Below are positions 8,502 to 23,500 of a stretch of DNA of 64,000 nucleotides, one piece after another. The notes beneath the pieces were generated by a model that saw only the letters and a list, made by a program, of their open reading frames with translations, had not been told where the DNA came from and made no database searches. This DNA is from Agapetus fuscipes. Lineage: Eukaryota > Arthropoda > Insecta > Trichoptera > Glossosomatidae. The translations under genes and the position numbers were made by a program. Each line of letters begins with the position of its first letter. The stretch's first letter is position 1. The stretch lies in the NCBI GenBank assembly GCA_951799405.1, contig OX637338.1, positions 2,356,001-2,420,000 on the forward strand. The letters run 5' to 3'.

Positions 8502-11500
8502 CTGGAAATAAATATCTCACTTGTGAACAGACAGAAATTCAAACAATTAAATTTATTTTTGCAACATGGGGAATCTTGCATCAGGATGACACCACGCTCT
8601 GTGAATGAGGAGCCCAACAGTCAATGGATCATCTTCGGATCTGTTCAGTCTGCCCAACAAGCTGCTCACTGGCCGACCTAATGGAGGGTAATGATGGAGC
8701 GGAGGAGGTTGCGGAGGTTGGAGGAGGCAAAAATAGTGTAGCATCTGATTCAACGAAGAAGAAGAACTATATTTATTGATCTAGTGCTTAATACTTAAAA
8801 TTAGGGCCCATACTCACAAGCGTTTTTTTGTTGTTGTAGTTTTTACCATATTGATCTGTTAGAAGATAGCAAGCAATAAAACATGGTTTTCTTTGAAAGC
8901 TTTTTATCCACCGCCATGTTTTATTGCTTGTTAGCTTCAAAAACATATGGTAAGATCAACCGATGTTCATTGAGAGAGTATGGACCCAGCTGCTCCAAAT
9001 TATTTCATCCCGTCTAAAAAATCTACTTATTTTCCATAGACCTCCAAAAAACTAAAGATTGCATTCTCCTACTGGATACTGGACTTGAGTCCTTACGTAT
9101 TCGTAGACATTTTAGTCATTGGTTGAGCCCACGCTTTGACAAACTAATGATGCCTGGGCTGGAAGTCTCATCACCGCGGTCATTCTTACCTACCGAATTT
9201 TGGTAATATTTGTATGAAGACTAATCAGCTGTTCACTTGCGACCATCTTGGATTGACAGGTCTTCATACAAATGCATCATTAGTTTGTCAAAGTGTGGGC
9301 TCAACGGACGACTAAAAGTGTCTAAGAACAGCACTGTTGGCCTTATGAGTCACAATTTTGTTGTGTATGGAATTTGTGCCGAGTTAGTTGTATTTTATTT
9401 CGATAGTTCAAGCGTTATTGCTCACCCCTGTTGCTCCATATTCATTATTAGGTCCCAGCATTAATTGTGATTTCCTCTTTTCTGCCATAACAGAATTTCT
9501 TCTTGTTTCAAGGGCTTTGATTGTCTCTCGTCTCATCGTCATCTTGCGATTCAGTACAGGAGTTCCTGTAATTAAAGAAAATGTTAAAATCAATCGCATC
9601 ACACATAGACAGGATGTAAATAAATAATAATAAAGACAATATTTCTAGTGTCATTTTATGATAAATCACTTGCAAAGGCACTATTCAACTGTAACATCTC
9701 CGAAACAAACATTTTTTTTTAAGAAAGCCTGTGCGGGAGACTCCCTAGATTCAAGAGACTCTTAAGGGTCTATGACACTTGTTATAGTGCTGCAGAGGTG
9801 TTGGTGATGTGGCAGTTATCCTTGTCTGGTTGCAGGGCCGTTAGCTACGCAGTGCTGTGGTGTGTGTTGCGTTGCTTTGTTTTGAGACACTGAGAGGAAA
9901 TGGCGATTGATATTGGATTTGAAAAGGGTAAGGTTAAATTGGGATGGAAACACAGATACCGGAAACTCATTCTATAAGCGGGCAGTTTGGCAAAGGAATG
10001 AGTCGTGAAAACACCAAGTTCTCATAGTTTTGATATTGCCTGCAAATGGTTGATGTGTCTTCAATTCCGACCTAAACGCACTTGTCGACTCTATGACTCA
10101 AGCTCATGGGGTAGGGCATTCCAGAGCACAGGGCTGGCCATGCAAAAAGCACGATCCAAGTACTTTACTTTATTAGATTGTTTTGGAATAATCAATTTAT
10201 TCACAGCAGTACTACTTGCAGCCGTTTACCCTTTTAACCTTTGTGTCCCACACACAAAGTTCTGAAATATACTGCGGGGCAACACGCTGTGTTGATTTAA
10301 ATACAGTTAAATAGACCTTATACTCAATCCTTTCCCCAATTTTAAGTGAAGGGATAATGGAAGCACTAATTTTTAAATTAAATGTTACACATCAATTTCC
10401 AGTTTTCATTTACCGGTCCGTAGTTTAGTGGCAACACATCGGACTCTGAATGGAAGGTTGTGGGTTCGAATTCTGGCAGAGCACAAAAAATATACCATTT
10501 ATATTTTCAAATTTGCTCTTCGCTAGGTTGAAAAATTCATAAACCTTTACCAATGACCGGTCACCAAAGGTCCATCCAGCCTTACAGCAACTGGGTCTTG
10601 CCTGAGAATTGGCGCTTTGTAGCGACGACGATCAACCTCGTAAAAAGGTCGACAGCTCAATTGGTAGAATGCTTGCATTCCATGCCGAGAGCAAGGGTTC
10701 GATCTCAAAGTTTACTCAGCCTTCACAAGAAATGAGAACCAGCCCCCCCGGGAGCTGGGAACCCCTCACTTCAACTGAAAGTGGTTGGTGTGAGGCCGGC
10801 CCCCTTACCTGTAAAAATAAAATAGGTCCCGAATCGCCACATGCGACCCCTTCGCGGATAACGCAGGCAATAAGTTACACTATATGTGTAGCTTAGTAGT
10901 TGTGAAATAAGACACACTGGTCCAGTACACATACAGACATTGCTCATGTGAAATAACTTATGATCGACACAAGACAAACAAGTACTAAGGGGATGAAAAA
11001 TCAAGCCGTGAGAGTACAACTGCAGTCGCAAGGTATTTGTTTTCCTTGAAATAAAGAATGAGAAATACTGTTTGTTTATGTAATACCTGGGCCTTCATTG
11101 GCGTTCATATTGAAGAATCTCTTTTTGAAAGCGACATCCAAAGTGCCGATGTTCCTCTTCTTCTGCCGTGCTTTCTCTAGATTATGAACCGTTCGTCTCC
11201 TGCCAACTCTGTCAGGCCCCGTGGTTGTATCTTGATCGTGATCATCGTCAATGCCGTTCAGTTTCTGCAAGTCCTTCACAATGGCCACCGCATTCTTGTC
11301 CAGTAACGCATCTTGGGACAAATCTTCAGCCTGTGTGAACAATGTAGGTATTGGTTATAGGACATATTTATTAATTTACGGGGTACGCCTTTTTACAAAA
11401 AAAATAAAAAAAAGTTGTATACATGTGAAACAAAAACTAACTAGACACAAAACATTAAATAAATAAACAAACAAATAAAGTACTAACATTAATTACTAAC

Positions 11501-14500
11501 GGGGCTATTCTTAGACATTTTAGTCGTCGGTTGAGCCCACGCTTTGACAAACTAATGATGCATTTGTATGAAGAACTGTCAATCCAACATGGCGGCAAGT
11601 GAACAGCTGATTTGTTTTCATACAAATATTACAAAATTCGGTATATATATATCAGGCTCATTTATTTTTAATTACACATGATAAGAGAGCGCCCTTTTTG
11701 TGTGTGTGACACCTCAAGGGCCCTCTCCGATCACGGATAAGACTTTTTGAAAAGGTGTGTCTTGAGAGCTCCGCGAAATATACCCATAGATATGGAGTTC
11801 TTCACTCCGGGTGGCAGTCTGTTCCACTCCACCGGACCCGCAACACAGAAAGCACGGTTTCCAAAATTTGTACGGATCTGACGGTGCGGCTGAACCAAAT
11901 TGATTGCACAATCGCCCGCAGATCTGAGTGTCTGCCTCCTAACACCCATCTCAACAGGCGAAATCATGTCAGTCAGATAAGGTGGAGCCAAGCCATTGAT
12001 GGCTTTATATACCATCAGACAAACACGGTAGTCCACCCTCTCCGGGAAACGAAGCCAGTGTAGTTTTTTTAACAGCGGAGTGATGTGAGCGAATTTGGAT
12101 ATCCCGAATATCCTTGCTGTTGAATTTAACACAGATTGAAAGCGGTTGAAATGCTTCTTTGGCTGACCACTATAAAGCGTTGAGCAATAATCAATCCGAG
12201 ACATCACAAACGCACTCACCAGGGTCTTAACCGCATCTGACGGAAGACACTTTCTAATCGCCTTTATTGGTAGGTAAGAATGACCGTGCTGATGAAACTT
12301 CTAATTTTCAATGTCAATATATCTCTTTGTTATTTATAAAAGAAGTTATACCTTTTTAGAGCAATACCAGTTGAGTTCTGTGGATGAGAGTATGTGGGAT
12401 AAAGTTCCGAAGCGATGGATCAGCATGGCGGTGAATTGGATGACCAAGATGAAGGCAAAGAATATCACAAACACCAATCCTATGGGCTCCAACTGCAGGA
12501 ACTCTTTAGCAATGTGAACCTAAAAGTAAATACATTTACAATTACAATTGAGTGAATGGTTTGAAGTCTTTAAGGGTGTAAGGCAAGGATGTGTGATGAG
12601 CCCATGGCTATTTAACATAGTCATGGACAAGTGTGTTCGAGATGCTAGACTTGATGATTGTGGATTAATGATAGGAGAGGGCAAAGTGAGTGTTCTACTG
12701 TATGCGGATGATGCTGTTCTTGTATCGGACTCAGCAGTAGAATTGCAAACGATGCTCTCTAGATTGAACGAAGCTCTGCTAGGTAATTATTTGAAATTGA
12801 ATGCAAGTAAGACGAAAGTTTTGATTTTTGAAAGAAATGAAGAAAATACGAACTACGAATTTAGAATAAACGGAATGAATGTTGATGTGGTAAATGAGTT
12901 TGTATACTTGGGAAGTAAGTTTGAGAAAGATGGAAGAATGACAGGTGAACTTGAAAGAAGAGTAATGAAGGGCAGGTGTGTACTGGGTGCCACAGCTTGT
13001 ATCGCCAAAAATCAAAACATTTCTAAAAATGCTCGATTGGCGGTACGCAGTGGCATACTTTTACCCACCTTGATGTATGGAAGCGAGGCCTGGACGGTGA
13101 ATGAAAGTGAAATTAGTAAAGTCCATACTGTTGAAATGGACTTTCTAAGAAGTATGATTGGGAAAAAACGGAGTGACAGGGTGAGGAATGATTTTGTAAG
13201 AAAAGAATGTGGTGCAAAAGAAAGTGTGAAAGTGAAGATTAAAAGAAGTTTGTTAAGATGGTTTGGGCATATGGAGAGAATGAATGAGGAAAGACTGACG
13301 AAGAAAGTATATGTTGGTAGAATAGATGGATGTCGTGGTAGAGGAAGACCGAGAAAGGTATGGATGGACCAAATATCCGAAATTGCGAATGAATGGAATA
13401 TCCAGAGTCATAATAAAAGAAGAGCTTGTATGAAGAAGGTTATGACTCTGGAGGAAATGAAAGAAGTATGCAAGGATAGAAAGAAATGGCGGTTGATCTG
13501 TGATGTTGGCGGCTAGGGTTTGTTAAAGTGAATTTGGTTTTATGATTTAGTTTTTTATGTCCATGTATATATTGTTATTTTTATTCTTTGATTTTAAAAA
13601 ATGTAATTTGTCATGTATGTTCCTTGACTTATAGGTTGTTATGCGGCTGACCACCCATAATATAAAAATTGGTTCACTTTGCCAATGTCACCCCTGTTTC
13701 AGGGAAGGACGGCAAGAGTTGCAAGGCTTATGTTCATTTGAGATTGGGTTTTTATATTGTAGGTCCACATGCGGCATGTGTTAGCGCGAAATTATACATA
13801 TCTGCTTGTGGGAATGCATTTAGTATAAATCTTAAATGATATATATCTTTGCAGCTTAGATTAGATTAGATTAGATTGAGACATCAAAGACTAAAATCTA
13901 GAATATTTCTGAAAATAAGATAAATAATAATATTAAGCTGATTTATTTGGTGAGCGCTGTTTGTATGTGAATCACACCTTAAGCCCTGCCAAGAATGCTG
14001 CTCAAGAATGCCCTCTGCAAGCTTGACCTATGCTGTAGAAAATGACAATTCTCATGCAAGACCCAGTTGGTCTAAGGCTGGATTGACCTATGGTGACCGG
14101 TCGGTGGAGGTAGATTATAATTTTTCAATCCAGCGAAGGACAATTTTGAACAATGAAATATTTTTTGTGCTAGCACACCGCAAAGCAACTACGCTACACA
14201 TAAAGTGTAACCTCTTGCCCCGCCTGGATTCAAACCCCTACTTACCAATCACGAGTGTAATCCAAAGTGTTAACCACTAGACTACGGACCAGTCCAAATA
14301 CCTATACGGAAACACAGAATTTAATTTTCTATGTTTCTATTCATGTCTTTAAAAAATAAATAGTCCGGTTGATAGCTCGGTTGGTATGGTGTTTGCATTC
14401 CATGCCAAGAGCTTGAGTTTGAATCCCACCGAGAGTGTCAAAAAATATTTCCGGTTTCGGTTTTACGTACAAACCCAAAATAAAATACTGGCAAGGTTTA

Positions 14501-17500
14501 CTCAGCTTTCACAAGAAATGAGTACCAGCCCCCTCAGTTGCTGGGAAACTCCCACTTCAACTGAGGTGGTTGTAGTAAAGCCAGCCTCCTTACCTGTAAA
14601 AATAAATTTAAATTCCACTTGCCACATGCGATCGCTTCAGTGAAAACACGACAAGAAGTTACACTTTATGTGTAGCTGAATTACATTGTACATTATGTTG
14701 AAAAAATAGCAAAGCTCCCGTGGTTCAACAACAGGTTGCAGTTTTGGGCAAAAGATGAATGATCATTTATATCATAGCCTGGAACAATTTGCCCGTCGGT
14801 GTTCGCGCGAACCAGCCTAGCACCACCTTCAGAAAGGGACTCAAGACACTGTTTTTTTCCAGAAGCCGAGAAGAAGAAGAGATGGTCCTGGACCATTAAA
14901 TGACACCACAGGAAAGAAATCATCCATCATCAATCAATCAAAAATGCTTACACTTTTTATAACTATTTTTGTAACCATAGATGGCACATTTTAAGTAACC
15001 ATAGATACCTCTTGAGTGTTGTCGTCATAGCTGATGTTAACCTTTACGCCGAAGGGCCACTTGATGTGCAGCAAGTCCTTGTTGAGCTGCAGGAGGAACA
15101 CGATGAGGACAAACAAGGCGTTCAGCATGAAGAAACCAAACACGGAGCGGTCACGCAAGTCCTTCAGATCTTGGGCAATACGTTTCTAAAATCATCAACA
15201 AACATTACAGATACATGCTAACAAGTTTTCCACAGTTATAGTTTGATCTCTATCTTAACGGCCATCGGTAGATCTTACCGTACCTATTTGAAGATAGGAC
15301 GGAATAAAACATGGGCGTGCCTGAACAGCTGCAAGGAACCCTGATCACCAGAGCTACATTCCCGTAAATCAGAGTTGGTCCTTCGCCATACAACTGGATT
15401 GATGTCGTCAAAAACAATATAAGCATAGATAAAGTTTTAAAGTTTCACTTTCATGGTCGGTGTTACTTAAATGATATAGTTTTTCTCGGGTTAGACCATG
15501 TTCTACTTGCAGTAATTTTGTCTGCCGATATTTCCAAAAGCAAACGGAATTGCCAAAAGCAATCGGAGGATAAAGGTGCCCCATCGCTTTGAGCCTTCAA
15601 AATGTTCCCCGCTCGAGGGAATAAAACGTCGGCAGACAAAATTACTACAAATAGAACATGGCGGTCTAGCCCGAGAAAAACAATATCAATATAAGCATAG
15701 ATTTATAAATGTTTCAAACACGCAACTATACCTGTTCTTGTGCGTCTTCATCAATGGGATACAAATATCTGGCGAGCAGGTCTGTCCAGAACTGCAGCTC
15801 GGCGTCTGACAGGAAGTCGACTTCGCCTTTACGCAACTCAGGATCATCAATCCAGTAAGGATTAGACAAGTCATCGCGCTCCTCCTGCCAAGGATAGTGT
15901 ATTACTTTAGTAGAAATGGAAATAAAGCATGCAATATAGGGAGTTTTCTATGGAATGAGGTAATGATAATAATATTAGGATGATTTATTTGGTGAACACT
16001 GTTTTTGTGTGAATCACATCTTAATAGCCCTCAGCGAGCTTGGTCGTTGCTATAGAAAGTGCCAATTCTCAAGCAAGGCCTAGTTGCTGTAAAGCTCGAT
16101 GGACCTTTGGTGACCGGTCCTTGGTATAACTTATGAATTTTTCAACCCAGCGAAGAACATATTTGAAAATATAAATGATTGGGTATTGACGGTTCGAGCC
16201 CTATCATCAATAACTTCAAAGACAACTGGCCAGGCAAAATTAGTGGATGAATTGTATTCTTCTTCTCATATCTATTTTTAAAAAATGATGATTGTCAATC
16301 TTTGATTGAATAATAATGAGATAAAGAAATTGATTCACGGATTCATGCACAGAAAAATGTATGAAAGCTACAACAGCGCCTCTAGTAAGCGTTTTCAGTT
16401 TTTTTTTACTTTTTATTCATGCAACGGTCACACATTTACGCAACAATTTATTCTCAGAATGCTGATTTTAGTTTATAATTGTTGGCAGCACTGTAAAAAC
16501 CACAGCATGCTGGCAGCACTGCTGGAAGTGTCAGATTTGCATTTTAACAACCTATGGTAATAGCCCACATTGTAAAACCAGTTGAAAACAAAATATAAAG
16601 ACCAAAATCAGCTCCATTCATTATTATTATTGTAATACTCACAGCATCAACTGTTCCTTGACTTATAGGTTGGTATGCGGCTGACCACCCATGCTGTAAA
16701 AATGGTTCACTTTGCCAATGTTACCCCTGTTTCAGGGAAGGACGGCAAGAGTTGCAGGGTGTATGTCCATTTGAGATTTGGTTTTTATGTTGTAGGTACA
16801 CATGAGGCATGTGCAAGCGCGAACTTGTACGTGTCTGGTTGTGAGAATGCATGTAATGTGAATCTCCAATGTAACATATCTTTGCAACTTAGATTAGATC
16901 AACACAAGTGTACAGCAATATTGTTACCTTGGGCACTGTTGACAAGGTCTCGCTGTCAGATCCATCACCATCGTCTTCAGGATCTTCGTTGACTGCTCCA
17001 AGACCAAGATGCAAGCCGGATGCTCCCACTGTTGAACGACGTCGACTAGTTATCACTCCACTGGAATCCATTGATCTGTATTCATAAAAAGATGCTTTTT
17101 TTAAGGAATTCAGATCCTTTTAAACAATGTTGACAGAATTGTAAAAATAAATGGCTCCATTTTGGCTCAAGACGCTAGGTGAAAAAAATGGGTTCCGAGT
17201 TATTTGCAAAAAAAATCATGTTTTAAAGCTCTAAAATCTGGCAAGATCTGTTATCTTTTTTTTAAATAGCACAAAAAAATTTATATATATAATTTGCCAA
17301 GAACAACTAACTCTGAAACTGAAAATATATAAACCTTGTCCTTAAAATAAATAAAAGTATATACTGATTATTTTTATAATTTTGCAAGGAAAGAAATGTA
17401 AATAGTGAAAGGTATATTCCTTAACTTATAGGTTGGTATGAGGTAGACCACCCATACTGTAAAAAATGGTTCACTTTGCCAATGTCACCCCTGTTTCAGG

Positions 17501-20500
17501 GAAGGTCGGCAAAAGTTGTGGGGCTTATGTTCATTCGAGGTTTGGATTTTATTTGTAAGTACGCATTCAGCATTTGTAAGCGCGAACTACACGTGTTGGT
17601 TTGTGGGCATGCATCTGAGAGCTTTAAATGAATATACCCTTGCAACTTAGATTATTATTATTATTATATGCCGCTGGTACGGTCGAGGGGATAAGCCGTC
17701 GGAACTCAAAACTATGTTACTGAAACAATCTCAAGTTCGAGCCCTGCCTGTGCCGTATCTTATCGACAATAACTTTGGTTCAGTAGATGTCATTAGGTAA
17801 TTATTCAATAATAATTCATTAAAATATTAAATAATGAATTGTTGAGAAATGGTCAAGCAAAATAGATTGAATTGCATTCCTCTTCACAAATCTATTTGAA
17901 AAATATTTGCCCTTTTTCCACAGGTGTGTAATTCTTTGTACAAATTACTGAGCAGCTCAAAAATGCATAAAACTTCAATCTCAAATTGACATTTTTGAGT
18001 TAGCGTCTTTGCCAGAACGGAGATGATATAGTACCTCTCAATGGTGTCAATCTTTTTGTTCAGATTCGAGAGTGACTCGGAAATGTGAAGCAGATGTATT
18101 TTGTCTTCTTGTCCTTCGGGATGAGTGCAGAACATGCATCTCCAGAGTCCGGCAAATGAAAACTCCAGGGAGCCCTTGGTCTCGCCATTGTTTCCTTGAC
18201 CATGTAGGAACCCAAGGAGTGACTTATTTTTCATCTTCTTCTTCATTTCTTCAGCTTCTTTCTTTTCTTTTTCTAGCTCCTGTAAAAGGAATATTAAAGC
18301 TTTATTCTTTTAGTCAATATTATATGCTCATGGGGAACTATTTCGTCAGACTGGCTTTAGAAGCCTGGAAACAAGGTGAATTATGTATGATGATGTTAAT
18401 ACTTACCTGCTTTTGGGCAGGCAAAATAGATTTGTGAGTTATATTCCTTTTCTAATTTTTATTTTAAAAAAACTAGCTATAACCTGCCACCCCTTGTGGT
18501 GGCTCATCTTGTTAGTTATTGTGCCGCCTTGGTTCACTTTTACCAATGCCACATGTCCAAGAAAGGCAGCAGGAATCGGAAGGTTAATTATTCGTATAGG
18601 GTTTGATTTATTTTGTAAGTACATATGCAGCATTTGTAAGCGCAAACTTAAATATATGTCATTTCCTTAATGACTCCAGTTTTTTTCATACAGAAGACTA
18701 AGTTGGCATGTATAGAATAGAATCTGTTCAGTAGTTTAGGAGTCCATACAGGACAAAAATAAAAAGTATGATATAGTTTTGAAAGGAATATTAAATAATT
18801 CAATCCTGCAAAATGCTAACCTCTTTAGACTTTTTCTTTGTCTTCTGCAAGGTCTCCCTGGTGCCCCATGTGATGTTGTTCATATTAAAGATGGAGAAGA
18901 TGATCAGCAGCAGGTACATGCTGGGGATGGTCACGTAGTAGATGATGATGTAGGGCAGGCACCAGAACTCCTGCGGGTGTACTATTGCCGCTATCACCAT
19001 TTCCAGGGTGGCCATGAAGAGGAACAGACTGGAGGGAGCCAGCCAGCCGTCCTCAAAGATCTGGATGCCCAGGCCCACCAGCACCGCCATCATCACCATG
19101 CCGTACACGGCTGATATCACTTGTGCAAAGAAAAGCTGAGGAAAAAAAACAAACTAAATGTAAGTACCTATCGTATTTCCATTGCTGCGAAATTTTTCCC
19201 CAAATAAAATGCGCCCTCAGTATTAGGTACTACGAAATATCTTTCAATTCATTTTACTACATTAATAAAATTCAACAATTTAAAGATATAATAACAACAC
19301 GCAGACCGTCCCACTAGTGCTTGTTTGTCTTATATCCATCAGAGGTATTTCACATGAGCAATGTGTCTTATAAATACTGGAAATTGATTTTTAAAATATT
19401 TAAAACAACTTCTTAGGTCAGATTGTGTAGAGTATGATTCTTAAGACAATTTCATTGAAAGGTCATCTTTGAATCAAATGTTAGGCAAGCCAAACAAGCA
19501 CTGGGACGACGAGATGTCAGAGATACCTTCAAACTTTAATGGCACGCATAAATACCAAGTGCACTGAGAGGAAGTCATCTCTTGCATGCAAACCATAGGC
19601 AAATATTAATAAAAAAAGGAATTCAATACTAACATCTTGGTGAAGAAATTAAACAAAATGAACATTTTTATAGATAAAAAGAAGAAGAGAATTTTAATCA
19701 TACCTGTACATCGGATCTGCACGTAAAGCAAATCACCATGAATAACAATATAGGAACAATGTTGTAGATGAAGGAAGTCCAGTTTTCAATTTGAAAAGCT
19801 GCTACAAAGGCACCCACCAACATAAGGAAGATGGTTCCCGGACCAAGAACAGAACCAAACATCAGCATTATCTGAAACAAAAATAAACATCCCAATAAGA
19901 TTAATATTCTTTATTTTCGCAGAATGTTTTTCTTGCGCTTCGTGTGTTGAACATGTCTACACGTCCTGTCAAACAGAGCAAACACACTACCAGTGCGCCA
20001 CGATTCATCACTTAAGGCTAGTTCGGACAAGGCGACTATTTTAGTCAAGTAGGGAGTAATTTAGTGGTGGGCGGGGCGCTACTCGCCCGTGAAGCGTTCG
20101 CATTACGGTCCAGTACAGTACACAAGTGTGAAGTTCGCAAGATGAACAGGCTGCAACACGATTAAATTTGCCGCCATTCATGCATTTCCGTTTCCCCGCC
20201 AAGAGTGAGTCCCTCCAATGGAGCGCCCACTTATGGGCGCTCCAGACTTCTCCGTGGCCGTTCGGACTCAGGCTTGTCCGTGGCTCCTCGGCCACACTCG
20301 GCCACGGACGGTGGTGGGGGGCGCTACTCGCCCGAAAAAATAGAGTGAAATGGATCGACTCGACTAAACCATTGACTAAACTACTCGACTAATCTTTTGT
20401 GGTTCGCACACGTTTAGCCACTAAATTACTCGCTACTCGACTAAAATAGTCGCCTTGTGCGAACTAGCCTTTAGTCCGGACGTTGCGTTGTATTTTATAA

Positions 20501-23500
20501 AAAATGCCAGGCGTTTTCTTATGTCAAAATTTAAAATGTTTACTGAATAATTGATAGACTGAATAATGTCAAAGCCATTCAAAAACAATGTGTATGACGT
20601 TACAGCGTTTAAATGTGGTTTAAAACGCTGAGGCCTTAATGCACGTTAAAACCGCTGTCTGTTTGACAAAGATTTTACAGTGTCTATAATTGGAGCTTGA
20701 AGAAAACGCCTACAAGAAATCATGACACTCATGGAATGATTCCAACACAGGCCTATTGGTGGCTTATACATAGATATCAACAAGACTCTCTTTATTGTAA
20801 TAGATAGGTACTAAAATTGATTGGGATATTCTTACCAAGTAATAAATGTACGGCATGGATATACTGTCATTGATTTTGACAATCTTTTTATAATCCATGA
20901 GCAAATCTAGAATGTTGGCCATGGTGGAGGGCACCCATCGACGACGCTGATTGTAAAACTCGTTAAAGCCCTCGGGGCAGTGAGTGAAGGCGTCAGAAGC
21001 GGCTGAATACTCCACACGGTAACCCCTTTGGAGAATCAGCGTACAGAGCCAACGATCTTCACCTACAGGAAAAGCAAACAAAAAGCAGGGAATCAATTTA
21101 CAGAATGTGATAATTTTTTTATCACAGCACTGAATAATAAGAGAGGAGCTCGCAAATCAAAAACAAGGTAGAAAGAACTAAGCACAAATTTGAATTTGGA
21201 TTTTTTTCTCGGTGGGCAAACATGACACTTCTATGGGACAATTTTCCTTAGCATCTATTCACCAATTTCAAAATATTTGCTTGCCTCTTCCTTAGCAGCG
21301 GCCAAATGACATCACATTTTTCCCTCCAATTTAAATTTGACGAGTCCATTTCTTTGTCACTCATTTTTGAAATCCAAAACTCAAAATCATCTGTTGAGTC
21401 TTTTTAAAAAAAAATCATTGGAGCATCATAGCCATTTGGCGTGCTAAATTGCTGATGCCCAGTGGCATCATCGAGATTATAATTGGTTCCCAGGCAACTG
21501 TAGACAAGGGCTGTCAAATCGCTTTTATCTTACGTCTCTTTTCTTGACATATGACGCTATTATCTTAAATATTTTTTTTATGGTTTGTGTAATTGTTAAT
21601 GAAAATTCATGTTGATTGATTAGTTTTATAAAAAATATTGTTTTTTTAAAAAACAAATCAATTACCTTAAATATCTTGTTTCATTGTATACCTATTACAT
21701 TCCATGGTACATACATACCTTTGGGAAAAATTAACATATGTCCATCATGTAAATTTTATATTGATTGATGTATAATTCAAATGTGAATTCATGTCTTATA
21801 GTGTAAGAGCCGGCCGCACGAAACCTTACCTCATTTCTACCAGGCAGAGACTAGTAAGAGGTGATGCTCCACATTAATTACCTGCTTTTAGCACAAAAAT
21901 TAATGTTCCAAACCTGGAGCGTTTTGAATGCGGCCATTTTTTTGTAAATTATAAAAAACGATCTTTTGAAGTTAGTTGTATGAGCCATGGAGATAAAGTA
22001 AAAAAATATTATACTACATACATTACTTGTAATAAGAGGATAAACATACTACAAATTTGTATTTCCAACCCTTCTTGTTCAGGAGAAAAAGGGGTAAAAT
22101 GTTATTTTTTACAATATATTTTATAACTCAAAAACAAAATGGAAATTGTGATATTTTTGTACGTAAAATATAGAAACATAAATTTTTATACAATAATGAC
22201 CTCTTACATATTCTTGCTATCTGCTATAGTTTCAGAGAAAATAAAGTTTGAAGTGAAATATTTTCCCAAAAACCGTTACAGCGTTTCCCGTTTTTTGGTC
22301 AAAATCCGGTTTGAACGCATTAGTGTTTGATTGTAAAAATATATAAAAAATACCATCCCCTAGAAGATTAAATTGCCTGTAAAACTGTATGGATATAAAC
22401 TATTTTATCGTGAAAGGTTTGAACAGAATAGCGGTTAATCTTGTGGTAACATATTTTGCGTGATATTATGATGATAATATGAAATCATCATAATATTACG
22501 CAGATCCTCGTGCTAGATAGGTAAGTACTTATATTCAACCATCAAAATACGTTACAAAAGTTAAACCGCTATAACATACAATCCTTTCACAATAAAAGAG
22601 TAAATATTCATACAATTTTAAAGGAAATTTAATCTTCTAGGTGATGGTATTTTTTATAAATTTTTAAAATAAAATACTAAGGCGTTCAAACCAAATTTTG
22701 AACCAAAAACGGGAAACGCTGTAACGGTTTTTGGGAAAATATTTCACTTCAAACTTTATTTTCTCTGAAACTATAGCAGATAGCAAGAATATGTAAGAGG
22801 TCATTATTGTATAAAAATTTATGTTTCTATATTTTACGTACAAAAATATCACAATTTCCATTTTGTTTTTGAGTTATAAAATATATTGTAAAAAATAACA
22901 TTTTACCCCTTTTTCTCCTGAACAAGAAGGGTTGGAAATACAAATTTGTAGTATGTTTATCCTCTTATTACAAGTAATGTATGTAATATCATATTTTTTT
23001 ACTTTATTTCCATGGCTCATACAACTAACTTCAAAAGATCGTTTTTTATAATTTACAAAAAAATGGCCGCATTCAAAACGCTCCAGGTTTGGAATATTTT
23101 TTTTTATGCAAAAAGCAGGTAATAATATGGAGCATTAGTTTTTACTAGTCTCTGCCTGGTAGTCGATGAGGTAGTTTGCACCATTTTTTGGGCCTCTTTG
23201 AAGAGGCCGCATCCAAAACGCTCCAGGATAGGAAACGGCAGATCTGTGAAAAAATCATGTACTCGATGCAAACTACCAGCCTGACCATGTCTCTGCCTGG
23301 TAGTCGATGAGGTAAGGTTTCATACGTCTAGCTCTTAGACTATTACCAGCCCCTGTTTAATTTTTTCTCTTTCCAATTTTAAAAATATATTCAAAAATTT
23401 AACTTATTACCTATAGAATTAAAAAGCAGATTGGTACCTTGATCATACTGCACATAATGTCTAGCTTCATCAGACTTTGTGGTGTATTTCCTCATGACAT

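Noticed and set aside
8298..8681. 127-codon plus-strand frame
   Set aside because: It lies opposite the terminal chitin synthase exon and its intron; the minus strand explains the sequence.
9408..9425. TGA at 9408-9410 as the end of chitin synthase
   Set aside because: A good in-phase donor precedes it and a downstream exon gives a family-like C-terminus. Kept only as a possible intron-retention form.
20041..20392. Overlapping frames with GC-rich coding look
   Set aside because: They fall wholly inside a TIR element with TTA duplication and show no known domain.
22139..22861. Two matching 63-65-codon frames
   Set aside because: They are the mirror arms of the foldback, not a gene pair.
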